NCBI GenBank assembly: GCA_010405405.1
Contig: MU004239.1
Span: forward strand, 1,253,647 to 1,317,646
DNA: 64,000 nucleotides
Source: Microthyrium microscopicum
Taxonomy: Eukaryota > Ascomycota > Dothideomycetes > Microthyriales > Microthyriaceae
Direction: 5' to 3'
The stretch's first letter is position 1. Each line of letters opens with the position of its first letter. The translations under genes were made by a program, and so were the position numbers. Below, one piece after another: positions 1-12,713 of this stretch. The notes beneath the pieces are model-generated. The model ran no database searches and was not told where the DNA came from. It worked only from the letters and a program-made list of their open reading frames with translations.

Positions 1-609
1 CCAAATGCTACGGGCACGGCGTATAAGACTCCGTCTGACCTGGCCCTTTCTCCCGTTACGTGGGTGATCTGGTGTGATGCGCTGAACGCCGCGGCACTGG
101 ACCCTCATGAGATAATACTTGAAGACGATCGGATTCATCAAGTAGCCACTCCAGTAAAATTCGTAGCACACAGATATCCCCAATACTCAAGCTCCCGCCC
201 ACCAGGATGGGCGGTATTAAGCGAGCAAACATCTACATCCGCATCAAATTGCGAGACTCCATGTATTCTTTGTGGACTTTCAGATGACTGGACGCATTTC
301 CGACTGCCGTTTGATTCTCAAGGATCTTGCTTGTATCAGAATCAGTCAGGTGCACATGGCCATTTCTCATCTTATAATCATAGAAATAAAACTTGCTGCA
401 CAAACCAATGGAAGCTGCTATCATGCCATCACGAAACCCATCGGTTCTATGGCCAAGAATCTCATCAGCAATGGTCTCAAAGGTCTATAAGCCTCAGGAA
501 ACATGTTGCGTACAGACTGTGGAAGGACAAGATACTAGCTGACCCGGACACCGCGTATACGTGGGCCTCTGGACTGTCGCCCGATTGGGAAACCATGCCT
601 GATGATTAA
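1..609 (+). CDS. Partial open frame of unknown function at the window edge
   Basis: The first frame is open from base 1 to a TGA/TAA-terminated end near 609, about 202 codons without a stop, which is long for chance at this base composition. It could be the 3' part of a gene that begins outside the window. The translation is rich in His, Ser, Gln and Cys in its middle and I recognise no domain. The last 30 residues look more protein-like than the middle, so an unrecognised intron or an antisense artefact is possible. There is no recognisable partner next to it: the nicotinamidase lies 590 bp downstream on the other strand. Confidence 0.25.
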   Translation, partial: PNATGTAYKTPSDLALSPVTWVIWCDALNAAALDPHEIILEDDRIHQVATPVKFVAHRYPQYSSSRPPGWAVLSEQTSTSASNCETPCILCGLSDDWTHFRLPFDSQGSCLYQNQSGAHGHFSSYNHRNKTCCTNQWKLLSCHHETHRFYGQESHQQWSQRSISLRKHVAYRLWKDKILADPDTAYTWASGLSPDWETMPDD

Positions 610-1198
610 ACTCAGTAAGCCGACGTGAAGGCCCTGACGACTTTCCTCACGACTTTCCTCAAGCGTTGCTAAGTGGAAGCTGTTTTGAGGTCGCTGCGAA
701 TCATAATATATCACACTTTTTTAGTGAGGAGCAAAACAATGGAAAATTTCAAGCCAGTGATTTTCTCGCTTCTAGTTGCAACAGATTGTACAATAGGAGA
801 TGCTCGACTTTCAATAATAGACACAGGTTAAGAAGCTTGGAGACCCGTGATATGTTCGACTTGGTGCGCTATAATTGGCAATATTGTTACATTGAGCATG
901 TACATAAGAGCAGTACTCCCTGTTCAAAGATCGTGATCCACAGAATGGTCAGCTTGGCCATGAAGAATGATTCATGATTCACTATCTTGCTCGGGTATGT
1001 TCTCCCTTTTACACTCATTTACCTTGCACTGTGTCTTGATTCAGGATTGATATGAAGATAGGTCTTCGCAGAGGTTTGGCATCCCGGCTTTGAGGCTCCA
1101 TGAGGTAGGGATTCAAGCATTTCTGCCGACTGGACCGAAAACTCGGTCAGAGCTATTTTTGATCGAGGCCACGTAGCTTTGAAGGTATAGCTCCAATT
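610..1198. other. Intergenic, nothing recognised
   Basis: Contains only a 103-codon open frame (666-977, +) with no domain or coding-like composition. It should include the 3' flank of the nicotinamidase gene, which ends at 1199. Confidence 0.5.
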
Positions 1199-1936
1199 TC
1201 ATATGCCATGTGAGCTCGCTACAGCATCTGGAGGCGGCAGATTTTGTATCCGCTTGAGCTCTGCATCTTCATGTCCGATGAGAGATACACCAGCTTCTTG
1301 CAAAGCTGTCTCAAGCTTCGCGATATTTTCAGGTGATGGATCAACAGGCTTTGTGCCTTCTCGAATGATGAATGTCTTGAAGCCTTCCTTCGCCGCATCG
1401 ATGGCAGTATACTTGACACAGTAGTCATATGCGAGGCCAACAACATAGCAATGCGTTACGCCAACACTCTTTAGCAGATGAGCCAGTGAACTTTTCGATA
1501 CTGGTGTTGGAAATGGATCTTGGAACGCAGAGTACATCTCGACACGCTTATCCGTTCCTTTTTCAACGATATGCGTTATCTTGTTGATATGCAGCTCTGG
1601 TACGAGTTGACTACCAGGAGTATTCTGAATGCAATGATCAGGCCATAGAAGCGTGGTTTCCGTCTCCTCATCATTCAAAGGATTCTGAATGGTGATGCTA
1701 GTCTGGAATGCCTTTGCATCTTTATGGTTGCTTGCGAACGATATGTGGTCCGGTGGATGCCAGTCTTTAGTTGCGACTTTGACGACGAATGGCAAATCAA
1801 GTAATTGATTCACTACAGGCGCAATATCACCTCCATTCGCAACGGCAAGCGACCCATTGGGTGGACAAAAGTCTTCCTGGAAGTCCACGATAATCAATGC
1901 TGGTTTGAAGAAAGCCATTGTTCGACTTGAGGCCAA
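1199..1936 (-). CDS. PNC1: Nicotinamidase (isochorismatase-like hydrolase)
   Basis: Intronless, 245 codons from the first ATG; a second ATG at codon 7 is the more typical start for this family. It would deamidate nicotinamide to nicotinate in the NAD salvage pathway, also lowering nicotinamide inhibition of sirtuins (family knowledge). The catalytic triad is visible: Asp18 in VDFQEDF, Lys126 in EKGTDKR and the nucleophile Cys173 in LAYDYCV. The metal ligands Asp58, His60 and His64 sit in KDWHPPDH. Length matches fungal Pnc1 proteins. It is divergent from the Zn2Cys6 regulator starting at 3311, with about 1.4 kb between the starts; whether that regulator controls it cannot be told from sequence. 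Family assignment is firm. Confidence 0.93.
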   Translation of the reverse strand: MASSRTMAFFKPALIIVDFQEDFCPPNGSLAVANGGDIAPVVNQLLDLPFVVKVATKDWHPPDHISFASNHKDAKAFQTSITIQNPLNDEETETTLLWPDHCIQNTPGSQLVPELHINKITHIVEKGTDKRVEMYSAFQDPFPTPVSKSSLAHLLKSVGVTHCYVVGLAYDYCVKYTAIDAAKEGFKTFIIREGTKPVDPSPENIAKLETALQEAGVSLIGHEDAELKRIQNLPPPDAVASSHGI

Positions 1937-3310
1937 TGTCGACGAATGGAAGTTGGAGAGGCAGATGGCAAGTTCCGTGAGATTTGCCGTATCCGTGTTT
2001 TAAGTTACACAGACGTCTGACTGATGCGCAGTGATGATTGATCCGATGGAGGGGTGTTTAGCCTCGAGGTGGGATTAAGTGACCCAGCTGCCCGGATATG
2101 CGGGGGGTTTAAGCAACGGCTAACCGACCTAGATATTGGTACTATTTGGTATCTTTTTTAGTATATAGGACCTTAAAGACTGCAATAAATACAACAAACG
2201 GTACACATCAAGCTTTATCTGGTGCGACCAATCCCATATTAGAGTCCATGCTTTGAGGCAATAGCGCGAACCGTGAGATGCTCGCTTCGCGCCGCACAGT
2301 ATAGCGAGGCTATAGTGACTCGTAATACAGTGAGAAAGTGTTGCAAGCGAACAAGGGCTGGGATCAAGAGTTATCTTTACTTTTAGCGAGCATTGGGTGG
2401 ACGGGATAGTGGAAGCTTTACCTTGTACGGGACGGGGGTTTCCTGCGGTCCACGACTAGGAAGTATTTGTCAAAATGGCAGTAATCAACACAGGCATGGG
2501 AACTATTGCAATTGGGTATGGTACCGGTAATCGCTGACTTCGATGGCAATCTACTGGCGAGAAAAGCGATTGGAACAAACATGAAGTCGAGCAAGCACAG
2601 ACTGTACGTAAGTACGAAGACCGACTAAACTTGCCTTCAATGACTCGATATTGGCTTGCTGCCCACTAAGTTAACGTGCATGCGAACTTGAGGACAATAT
2701 ATTCTAGAACAACAGGTTGACGCGTAGTGCGGTTGCTATAAATGAATTGCGGGTGGAAAAGATCCAAATATCTGGTTTGTTCCAAGTTTATCCCAACAAG
2801 TGGTACTTCACTGCAAGAATTGGTGCATCATTGCCTCCTGGCTACTCTTTTCTTGGTTCCGGCCAAGTACTCTTCTTCACCCCAGCGACAACGCTGTTTT
2901 TCGCTGTTCATTTGGTACCAATTGCATTTGATGGCCTTACGAAGGTCAATGGAAGCGACTTCCAATTACGACCAAAACGCTCTGGTAGAAGCGACATAAT
3001 TTAGGATTTTCGGAAGGTTTATGAGCGCATCAGGCTGAACCCCTACTCTGGCTCGTGTGTCTAAGATTGAACTGGCTTACTTTCGGAGCATTGATACAGT
3101 TCTTCGACCCCCTACCCTTTAGCGACTTTCAACTATCATGACCTTTCCTGCATCGTCTCAAATTCTCTCAAAACAACAAGATATTTCGAAAGTTACGCTG
3201 CCCAGTGTTCACTGAGCAGTGAGGATCACCATCCATCTTCAAGTCGATGAGCGCGCTCCAAGTCTGACACGGAACAAGCCGTCGCGCAGTACAACTTCCG
3301 TTGCACCGAT
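1937..3310. other. Divergent promoter region between nicotinamidase and Zn2Cys6 regulator
   Basis: No convincing gene. Two overlapping open frames near 2717-3004 (+) are short, lack any domain and overlap each other in different frames, so I do not call them. The stretch from about 3100 is pyrimidine-rich and probably belongs to the leader of the downstream gene. Confidence 0.45.
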
Positions 3311-6247
3311 ATGGAGAATTCCGGTCGTCGACGCGAGAGCGAGACGGATTACAGCGCACAAGTAAACAAGAAGCTGAAATTATCCAACAGAACTGGCCAG
3401 GCGTGCGATCGATGCAAGGTACGTCTGAATTTTTGTTCCATTGCCTTGGACGGCTGGCTGCTTGTTGCACATCAACCACGTGGAGTCGTGGATGTACCTG
3501 CTCACAGTGCTGATCGTCACTTCTCGAGCCCATTGTCCAGCAACTCCGAGTCCAACACACGTCGCGTACTATCATTCTTGGAATTATTGCAAAGCACTCC
3601 CTGAAAAGGGTTGTCTCAAAAAGCCGCAGCTGACCATGATTCCTCTAGCTTCGCAAAATTCGATGCGACAGTACCGCCGAAGGGTGCCATCCATGCCAGG
3701 CCGCAAATTGGGCATGCAAAACCACCGACCGTATCACGGGAAAAGCAACAGTTCGCGGCCATGCTGAAAAGCTTGAAGACGATGTGCGATCCCTCAAAGC
3801 CACCCTCGTAGAATATCATACGCGCTTGAAGGCGTTGGGCGAACATGTCCAACCATTGCCCCCGGGGCTCTCATACCCAGAGGAAGACAGTCGTTCATAT
3901 CCAAATGGACAAACACTTCCTACCGAAAGCCAGCGAAACTGGCCTGCAAGAGCAAACACGATGTCGTCCTCCGCGACAACGCCGCAACGTACGAGCACGG
4001 CTCCATCCATTTCTACCATTATACCCATGCTCTCGAATCCTCCTCCTCCATCTTCGAATCCCGATCTGCGAATGTTAATGGGCACAAAAGTCTCATTGTT
4101 TGGCATGGAAATAGACGGGACAACCTTTGACGATACATTCGGGGATACAGAATCTCCAAGATCATACCAGGGTGTGCTGGCACTCACCGCCATGTACAAT
4201 TCTGGTCAAATACAAATACACGCCCCACTGCCTTCAACGAAGAATGAAGCATTACACTATGCCGGGCTATATTTCAAACTCGTCAATCCCTATGCGCCTG
4301 TTCTAGACAAGAGAGATATGTTCAGTCGGGTGAGTCAAACCTAGTTCAAGGCCGAGTTCGAGGCTAACCTTTGTAGCTGGACAAAATATACGATGACCCT
4401 ACCAATACCACCTTTGAAAGGTTTACGATGCCCGAAAAGATAATGGTCCACATGATGTTCGGTTGTATAAAGCACCAAATTGGAGTGCGTCGCAGTAGCT
4501 CCCCACTCGTCAACGAGGGTATCGAACATTTCAAATATTGTATGGTTCATTTTAGAGAAGTACTTCAAGGCCGAGAGCTAGGATACGTGCAAGCCGTCTC
4601 CTGTCTTGCGCTCTTTTCAAGAAACTATCAAAAACCAGAAGCGGCATGGTTCATTATGCACGCTGGACTATGGATAGCGATTGAAATCGGCCTGAACCGA
4701 TCAGCAAGCACACTATCCGAAGCAGAAAGGTCTGCCTTGACTCCACACAGCGTTGAGCTCAGGAAGCGATGTTTCTGGACAATTTATGGCCTTTCTGTGA
4801 TCGTCAGTGGTAGACTTGGGCGGCCAATGCCTATACGACTACAAGACATTGACATTGAGTTTCCGGATCCGGTGCACGACTATTTGCCTAATGAGATAGG
4901 AGTTCCTGAATTCGACAAATGCTCATTTCGAGTCTTTATATGTGGATGTCGCCTCCTCGTCTTGCTTTCTCAGCTCTACAGCACCATGTATTGCGTCAGA
5001 CGGAACATAGCAACCTTTGACGTAGACATGGCTCGTTTGGAAGAGGAATTTCATATCTGGAAGAACACTATCCCTCCGGAATTAGTAGACCCAGACACTG
5101 CCGTGGAGCAAGCGAAACCTTGGGGCTACTACCTTCAGGTCTGGCAATATGAGTTCATGTTTCTTTTACACCATCCAGTTCTACGTCAAACGGAGAGCAA
5201 CAATTATGATGGATCAAATCTGCTGTCCTGTTTGAAAACCTGCGACGACATACTCGATGTCACCAAAAGGCTTTGTAAGATATTGAGCGTGGATTCACAG
5301 TGGCTGACTGTGGCATTTCTGTTGGCTGTCGTTTTCACGACTCTGTTCATCCATGAATCGCGAAAAGACTGTTTGACCGAGAAAGAGCTCTCCAAGTTAA
5401 AGGCAGATATGAATGACTGGCATGAAATCTTTGGACTTCTAGGTAGAATGCTTGGTAAGATTTGCGGTTATGACTGCTATCAATATAAACGCTAACCATA
5501 GGCTCAGGTGGTGGCTCGAAGCTACAAGTAGCTACAAGAAGAATCGTCACGCAAGCAATCGATAAGCACGATTTACGTTTCGCTGCCAAACGAACAGCAG
5601 CGGTAGCAGCCGCGAATATCACCCAACCGCTTCCTTCGTCAACTCCACAACAAAGCCTTGGATCGCATCCCAACGGAGGCGTCTACGGAACCTCGAATAC
5701 GAGTACACCAGATCTAATCTTGAGGACCAACATAGCCTCCAAGTCTCCCCAACCATATCTCCCCAAAAACTCTACAGTTACCATGGACCAACCGCCCTCC
5801 CAATACGTTGCCCACGGCCCACAACCATATCCATATTCAGAAGCCACAACACCGCAAGTAGGCTATCAAGCCAGCACATTCAGCGACAGCTACCAAGCAG
5901 CGCCATCACCCAGCAACGCCAGTACTCAAGCATATACCCCCCAACCACAAGAACAATTCTACAGCATGCAGCAAGAAATGGGCCAACAAACACCACTAAT
6001 GAATCAATGGACTCGCTGGACACAAGGAATCACATCCTACTATCCATCTCCCGTCAACAACCAAAATATGGCCTCACAAATGGGACAAGATTATATAAAC
6101 TCGGCCAACTCGCTGGTAGCTCTGAGTGAAGGTAATCGAATACCCATGGAAAGCCATTCGGTTACACAAGCAAGTAACGATGCGAGAAATATGTGGCCGA
6201 TGGGATTCTTGGATTCTGCACATGGTGCTAATGGACAGCCTGGTTGA
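3311..6247 (+). CDS. Zn2Cys6 transcription factor with fungal-specific TF domain
   Basis: Four exons: 3311-3418, 3649-4329, 4377-5454, 5502-6247 (870 codons). All junctions are GT-AG and keep one frame. The binuclear cluster is split by intron 1: C32-x2-C35 in exon 1, then C42, C49, C52 and C59 in exon 2, the standard CX2CX6CX6CX2CX6C spacing. A linker with charged heptad-like residues follows (about 75-100). A fungal_trans (PF04082-type) middle homology region follows at about 330-560, recognisable from the RKRCFWTIYGLS and GRPMPIRLQDIDIEFPDP type motifs. The C-terminal 170 residues are Gln/Pro/Ser/Tyr-rich, as in activation domains. Nuclear regulator; target genes unknown. Neighbour: divergent nicotinamidase. 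The unusually long first intron (230 bp) lies inside the cluster-coding region, as is common in this family. Confidence 0.88.
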
Positions 6248-8587
6248 GATATGGCACAGAGCGGTTTTATGATTATGAGTACCGCAAAGCTTATTAAGAT
6301 CGGAATTGTGGGGATGTAGGGGAGAAGAGAAAAGCGCACAGCATTTTTAGTATGCATGAACCTGTTGTTTGATTGCTTTGGTGCACAAGCGAGGCGTTGG
6401 ACGTGTACAGATATCAGTTTATCGGGTCAGTGATCTACGAAAAGAAACGATTTGTACATATGTATCAGATACTTCGTTTGGCGGTACAGTTTAATGGCTA
6501 GTGACTGTTTTGAGATGACATGGAAGTTTATGATCTGATCATCGGGTTTGCGAGATGAAGATGTGAGAAGAGAGATCAGGATGTTGTGATATATTATACA
6601 GCCAATGTGGTCTGTGAGATGGGTTTCTAGGCTGGGAAGTACAAGTGACAACGAGGTTCCTAGGTATGGGCGGATGAATCCGTGTATGGTCTCACAGTCT
6701 GATGCACATGCTCTTTGGCTCGATACTGTATATCGCCAAGTCGGGAATAACTCGAGATCTGGATATGCTCGCAAGTAGACTGTACTCTAGCAATCAGTAC
6801 ATTTGTTGTCATGAAGCAGGAAAACTTGAAAAAGTTAGTCGATTGAAGATTCGTCAGCAAGTGGAGCTTTCCGGATTCCAATCGTAGAGATCTTGCTAAG
6901 ATTGAAGCGAGAAAGAGTCAAGTTTTATGCAGTTCAACATCGCCAGCCGATGGATGGCAGGTCTCGACAACAGCTTCCCTGCGTCAGCTAGCCACGAGAA
7001 CTGCACGATGCAATCCTTGTGCAGCACTGCAGCAACGGCGATTTCTTCAGAGCTTCACGGCTCTTGGAGCTCCACTGATGGCTCCACCTGGGCAAGCTTT
7101 CTCTGCGGCGCTGTAGACAAGCCACAAAGGAACGCCTCGTAGATTGTGAATGGTGAATTGAGAGCGTGCTCTCTCCACACTGGTGGAGTTTCAATGGTTA
7201 TTTTCACCGCTAAGCTAAAATGGGACAAGATCCTTTCTTGTGCCTGGTGTTCGGAGACAAACGAGGGTCCAATCCTTGCAGAACCCAAGATGCAATGCCT
7301 GTGATTGTCTGCGTGAGTAACTTCATCTCTTCTTTTCTCTTGCAGCACCGCGTAATCCGTCGGGTTATCGGGGCCACGCTGTATATTCCGACTGCTAGCT
7401 ATCCTAGCCGTTGTCATTTCCCGCATCAGGCCTTCTTCAATCGATTCGTCTCGTCAATGGTATTGTGCTGGGTTGTAGAAACAACCATCTCGACAAAATC
7501 CAGGGGTAGCTGGGGAATATTGAGGCTGAAAATAGAAGCCGCTGCAACCTAGCGCTCGCTTTGGAGCCTCCTATGGCCCCACGAATAATTTCCCAAGGCT
7601 CAATTCGTTGATGGACAAGGCTACAAGCGCGTGGCATGGCGCTTTTGACGCGCCCACTTTCGATATGTGGCGTTCTCTTTGCTTGCTTGACCAGTCTGAG
7701 GGTCCAAGGTTGTTGTTTTTGGAAACGTTCCAAGACGGTCAGTCGAGGCTTGCTCTCCCCTGCTGGCTTGACTAATTCTGGTCGCAATTGGCGAGATCAG
7801 CTCAAGGTGGCTGTACGGAAGCTTATTTTCTCGAGATCTTTGATCCATCATGAGCTTGGGAACTTGGCGGAGACTTTTTTCTGTTAATCCTCCGTGGTGT
7901 TCCTGTTCTGGAAGCGAACTCTTTGCGTTCTTCTGCTATACCAATTATATTGAATATCGTTCTTCTTTTGCCATATTCCTACCTTTGTATTAGGAGGCCG
8001 TCACTCGTTTATCTCGTTTAACATCTATTGCTCGTCAGACACGCGGTTCTTTCCAATATCCGATCTGCACCTAATCTGTCGCTCCACTTTCAGTCTTGTT
8101 CAAGTACCAACCTCGCAGATCTGGAGAATTGAAACTTGCTGTACAGGACGCAGGCATTACAGCTAGCCATTTTTCTATTCATTCGTTTAATATCCTCTAC
8201 TTGCATCTATCACGGCCTCTCTCTACAACTTTGTCCCAACTCACCACTCATTGGATCACCTCCTCCCCAGCATATTCCACGGCCACGACGTATACCTAGC
8301 GACGCAGTACTCTATATCCTAACCTCCCGACTGGAAACTTCTCTCGCTATCCAATTTCGGATTATATCCTCCAAGCAGACAACCTTCGCTGTCAACTGTC
8401 ACAACACGCGGAGCTTGAGCGCGACTTCCGACTCGCTCTTTCCTCACGTTTCCCGCCGTGCCTCCCTGGCCAACATTTCCAATCCACGCGGCGCGCCAAA
8501 GCATGAGTTCTTAACTTGACCACAGAGCTATCTTGCCTCAACACATTCACTCACCTACCTCTGCCCTTCCGGAGTCTGCTGTTCACC
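6248..8587. other. 2.3 kb without a recognised gene
   Basis: Several frames of 60-120 codons occur on both strands (for example 7055-7426 and 7437-7787, -) but none has a domain, a splice partner or coding-like composition. The last 600 bp (about 7980-8587) are C/T-rich and likely contain the promoter and leader of the DUF4203 gene. Confidence 0.45.
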
Positions 8588-11500
8588 ATGCAGCTCCAGC
8601 GCCTCCTCACCGCTCTCCTGCTATGCTGCTCAGCAACATCCGTGGCTGCCATTGACGCTCGTGGCCTTGTTGCGCGAGACGATACACCTCCACCTTCAAC
8701 TACACAAGCTTCGCAGACACAATCGATCAGTGGGGCAAGCAGTACGGCCGAGCCGCCAGCAACGACACGGGCTGCGAATAATGCGACGAGTTTGGTGCCG
8801 TCCATGACTTTTACGACGTCCATGATGACGGTGGCGGCAAATAATCAGACAACGGCTAATGGTAAGTCAATCTGTGGTGGTATATATCGACATTGGGCTA
8901 ATGGTGGTAGATCCGGTACCGTTGCCTATACTGCCTCAAATCGATCCTGCGAATGCTGTGGCTGGTGTGTTCTTATTGATATCTGGACTGGTCTATACAT
9001 TTATTGCTGTGCAATGGAGCATGTAAGCTTTTTTTCGAGGGAAATCTTTATGGGCGCTGATCGGATACAGGGTTCATAATTTCTTTTCGGTCGGCTTCGT
9101 GGGAAGCTTGGCGGTGACGGTAAGGAATCATGAATTGCAGATATGAATTGGTGCTAATGAGTTGTCAGTGTTTAATCGTATTTATTGAGAATCCTGGAGC
9201 AAGTGCAGGTCTTGCGGCTGGATATGTCATTGCTGCGCTACTGACTGGCGTGGTCATGGGTGGTCTATCAACACCATTTGCGCAATTGACTGAAGGTATC
9301 GGATGCTTTCTAGGTGGATTTTGCTTGAGCATGTGGCTCCTTACTGTCAAAGATGGCGGGCTCATACAGAACAAGGCTGGTAAGGTCATCTTTGTTGCTG
9401 GTATGACCTGCGGTATTGGACTTCTCGTTTTCCACAGCTTTACCAGACGACGAGCTCTGTTGGCTTGCATTCCGTTTTCCGGAGCTACTGCTATCGTTCT
9501 TGGTATTGACTGCTTCACGCGTGCTGGACTCAAAGAATTCTGGATATATGTGTGGGGTAAGCTTGGTTGAATTCATGATAAGTGATGAGTACTAACACTG
9601 GCAGATATTAACGAAAACCTCTTCCCTCTCAACACTAATACTTATCCTGTTACACGAGCGATCCGGGTCGAATCTGCCTGCATTATTGTCCTGTTCTTTT
9701 TCGGACTGGTTGTCAACTTGAAACTCTGGAAGCTGATCCGTAAGAAGGAGGTAGCTGCCGATGAGGTTCAACGAGCTCAGCAAGATCAATTAGATGAAGT
9801 TGAAGCCGCCGCAGGCCTGCGCACTGAAAAGTCTGTTGCCAATGAGAAAGAGCTTTGGGAACAGCAGTATGGCGGCGAGAAGAAGGGCTCGGTAACCGTG
9901 TCTGAGCAAAGTCTCAAGCGTAGTTCGACCAACAGTCAACCAGGAGAGCAACGTGATACCATCGAGCTGGTCGAAGTTGATGGCGACCACTATGAAGACG
10001 ACCCTTTGTCACGCGTAACAAGACGGGTGGGTCAAGGAGCCGGCATTACCATCAACGTAGATGACCAAGAGTCTGCTTATCCTTCAGCGCTTAAAATCAA
10101 CAATCCAAGGCCATCATCGGAGATCTTTGCTCGTGCGGCCTCCCCGCAGATTCCGGAGCGCAGCGCGGCTAGAAACTCTGTCAGAAGTTCCCGGTTGTCA
10201 AATGGACCAAGCATCATCCCGCTTCCATTTCCTAACCCTTCAGTGGATAATTCGAAGAAAGAAAGCACCTCTAGGGACACATCGCGGCGTGCTAGTAGCG
10301 AGTCGAAACGAGCATCCAGGGTCTCTCAAAGCAAGTCTCAATCGCAAGATGATCTCTTGAGTGCTATGACTTCAGAATCGGAGGATTCATCTCTGGCTGT
10401 TGTACACGATGATCAGGATTACTTTTCATTTTCCCAACATTCTCCGCCACAATCTACTCACAGCACTTTCTCGGATAAGGATAAGCGAGAATCATCATTA
10501 GTTGAACAATCACTCGATAACACTGGAAAACAGGGAGACGACAAGGACAATGAAGTCGTCGCAACTAATAATAATGAAGTGGAAGAGGGAAAACCTAGTA
10601 ATGCAACAATACCTGAAACTGGAAACCCCAAGGAACCACTAAACGAAGAGACACCGAAGGAAGCCCATGCTACAGATGGTGATAACAAACTATCAGACAA
10701 GGAGGAACAAGACCTTGCTCCAAAGTCCTCCTTCTTAGCACTCACGAGCGCTAAGCCAAAATCTACAGTTGCATCAACGGTCGATTCGGAAGAGAAAGAC
10801 ACGCATCAAAGGTCAGCATCGGTAATGTCAGATCGTTCAAGCATATCATTGGATGCTTTGAAACTGCACACGTCGCCACGGGTGCTAAAAGCATATAAGC
10901 AACACAAGACTTTTGAATGGGCAAAGGAATCGACCTTGGCAGAGATGCCGCCACTGGAAGAGCTCCAAAGGCCTGAATCTCCTGGTGTGCAGTACGAAGT
11001 AAATGAGCCAGAACCACCTCGCAAACCAATCATCGAAGAAAGCTCATCCGAAGACGATCAATCGCTGGATTCCACACCACTCGCTTCCACGAGAAACTCC
11101 TTCTTGGTCCCCAAAGATGGCTCTCTGTCAAAGCGAAACTCTGATGCATCATCTGGAGAATCACAGCCTGCAACGATGGCCCAGAGTTTACCAAATATGG
11201 CGAGATCTTCCACAGCGCCAACTGGCGGACTCTCACCAGGTGGAAGTCTCGGGACAGTACGCCGAAGTTCATACAACGTATCGAGTCCCATGCTCGGTCA
11301 ACTGTGCGAATCACCCATCGAAGAAGAACCCGAAGCAGAAGGCAGCGAAGAAGCCAAAGATGCCTCACTGCCCCTTCCATCGAAAAAGGCCACTCTCCTA
11401 GGCGAGCGAGAAAACAAGCTCAAAAACCGTCTCTCCAGCGTCGGCTTCTCCACCTTCTCACAATCAACTCCCAATGTCACCCTACTCGCCCAAGCCAGTC

Positions 11501-12102
11501 GCCTCTCCCTGCAACCCGAGGGCGACGCCGGTACCCGCAGTCCGCCACTGAACCGAGACGTCGTCGAGGATCTCGACGACATTCCGCTTTCCGAGCGCCG
11601 CAAACTCCTCCGCAATAACACCCAAACCACCACCTCAACCATCCAACGCCCCGATCCAATCCGCACATCCTCCAATCCCATGCGCAGCGACTCCTACCAA
11701 TCTCTCTCCCGCCGCACCTCCGACTCGGCCGCCATCTACGCCTCCGGCACCGCAAACCACCGCCTCTCCCAGCAAAATCTCAACGGCGCCTTCAACTCTC
11801 ACCAGCCGCTCCGGCGCGAAGACTCACTGCCCACACAAGACGACCGCGCGGCCAAACTCGCTGAGTGGCGCACCTCGCTCCAACAAGACCCCAAGCGCGC
11901 AAGCATGACAGCCTCATCGGTGGAAGACCATCGAGCTCTGATGCTTCGTGAGAAGCGCATGCGCGAACATATGCAGCGACAGCATAGTGCGGCGAAGGAG
12001 CAGTTTGGTGCTGCTATGGATCAGCAGATGAGGGCGCCGGATGGGATGTGGTTGCATGCAAAGCGGTTGAGCCAACTGCAGGCGCAGACGAAAATGAAGT
12101 AG
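8588..12102 (+). CDS. DUF4203 / TM198-like multi-pass membrane protein with long disordered tail
   Basis: Five exons: 8588-8861, 8911-9022, 9071-9119, 9169-9556, 9605-12102; 1106 codons in one frame with GT-AG introns of 48-49 bp. The start is the ATG that opens a clear signal peptide (hydrophobic residues 4-20). Residues 21-95 are Thr/Ser-rich and extracellular-like. About seven hydrophobic helices follow between about 100 and 330, with Gly-rich packing such as AGLAAGYVIAALLTGVVMGG, typical of the DUF4203/TM7S3-TM198 domain. From about 335 to the end the chain is charged, Ser-rich and disordered, with predicted coiled-coil stretches near 340-370 and at the C terminus. Fungal members are uncharacterised plasma-membrane or vacuolar proteins. 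The exon count before the large last exon is typical. Function beyond membrane localisation is not known to me. Confidence 0.85.
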
Positions 12103-12713
12103 ATATTGAAATTATTTGCTTTCTTGACATGGGGCTAGTTATATTGGGTTTTCACTTACATACATTGCGTGGGAATAATGGGGATCTCGATAGATAATCT
12201 CACGAGTATCTGGTCATTTGGAAGGATAAAATTAGGCTGGGTGGTTGGAGTCGATTTGATATGTAGATATAGGTTTGGTGATTGGGCTGTTATGCCGCTC
12301 ACCATGCCGTACGTAATAAATAATCACGATCTTCATTGATTCTAAAAATGTCTTTTTTGGGATCTTGGACCTCCAGTTGCGGTTTGTTAAGCATAATGAT
12401 ACAGAGTATGAACGAAGGGTAGGAAATGGGCAAAGGTCTGGGAGTAATGTATTTACATTTTCAATTAGGGGTATCATGTATGAAATTATATTACATCTTT
12501 GAATAGAGAGTTGCCTTGAGCCGCTGGTTTGCTCCGATATTTCATCAAACATATCGCCATATGTCGCCAACATCGATATTTTGGTAGTGTTATGTCTAAC
12601 ATGAGCTCTTATGTTAGTCATAAATTAACTATGTTGTCTGATGAGCTCGCGGTTTTGAGGGAATGCCTGAATCTTCCAGGGTACTGATGCTCACGGCTGA
12701 ACAAGGAGTGTCG
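12103..12713. other. Tail-to-tail intergenic region
   Basis: Lies between two convergent genes and so should hold both 3' ends. A 129-codon frame (12232-12621, -) has no domain and is AT-rich and low in coding signal; not called. Confidence 0.5.

Noticed and set aside
2717-3004. 95-codon frame with a hydrophobic middle
   Set aside because: Overlaps a second frame of equal length, has no domain and lies in a promoter region.
6927-7887. Cluster of 70-120-codon frames on both strands
   Set aside because: Mutually overlapping, no domain, no consistent splice partners.
12232-12621. 129-codon minus frame
   Set aside because: Lies in the 3' flank between convergent genes, with no domain or coding-like pattern.
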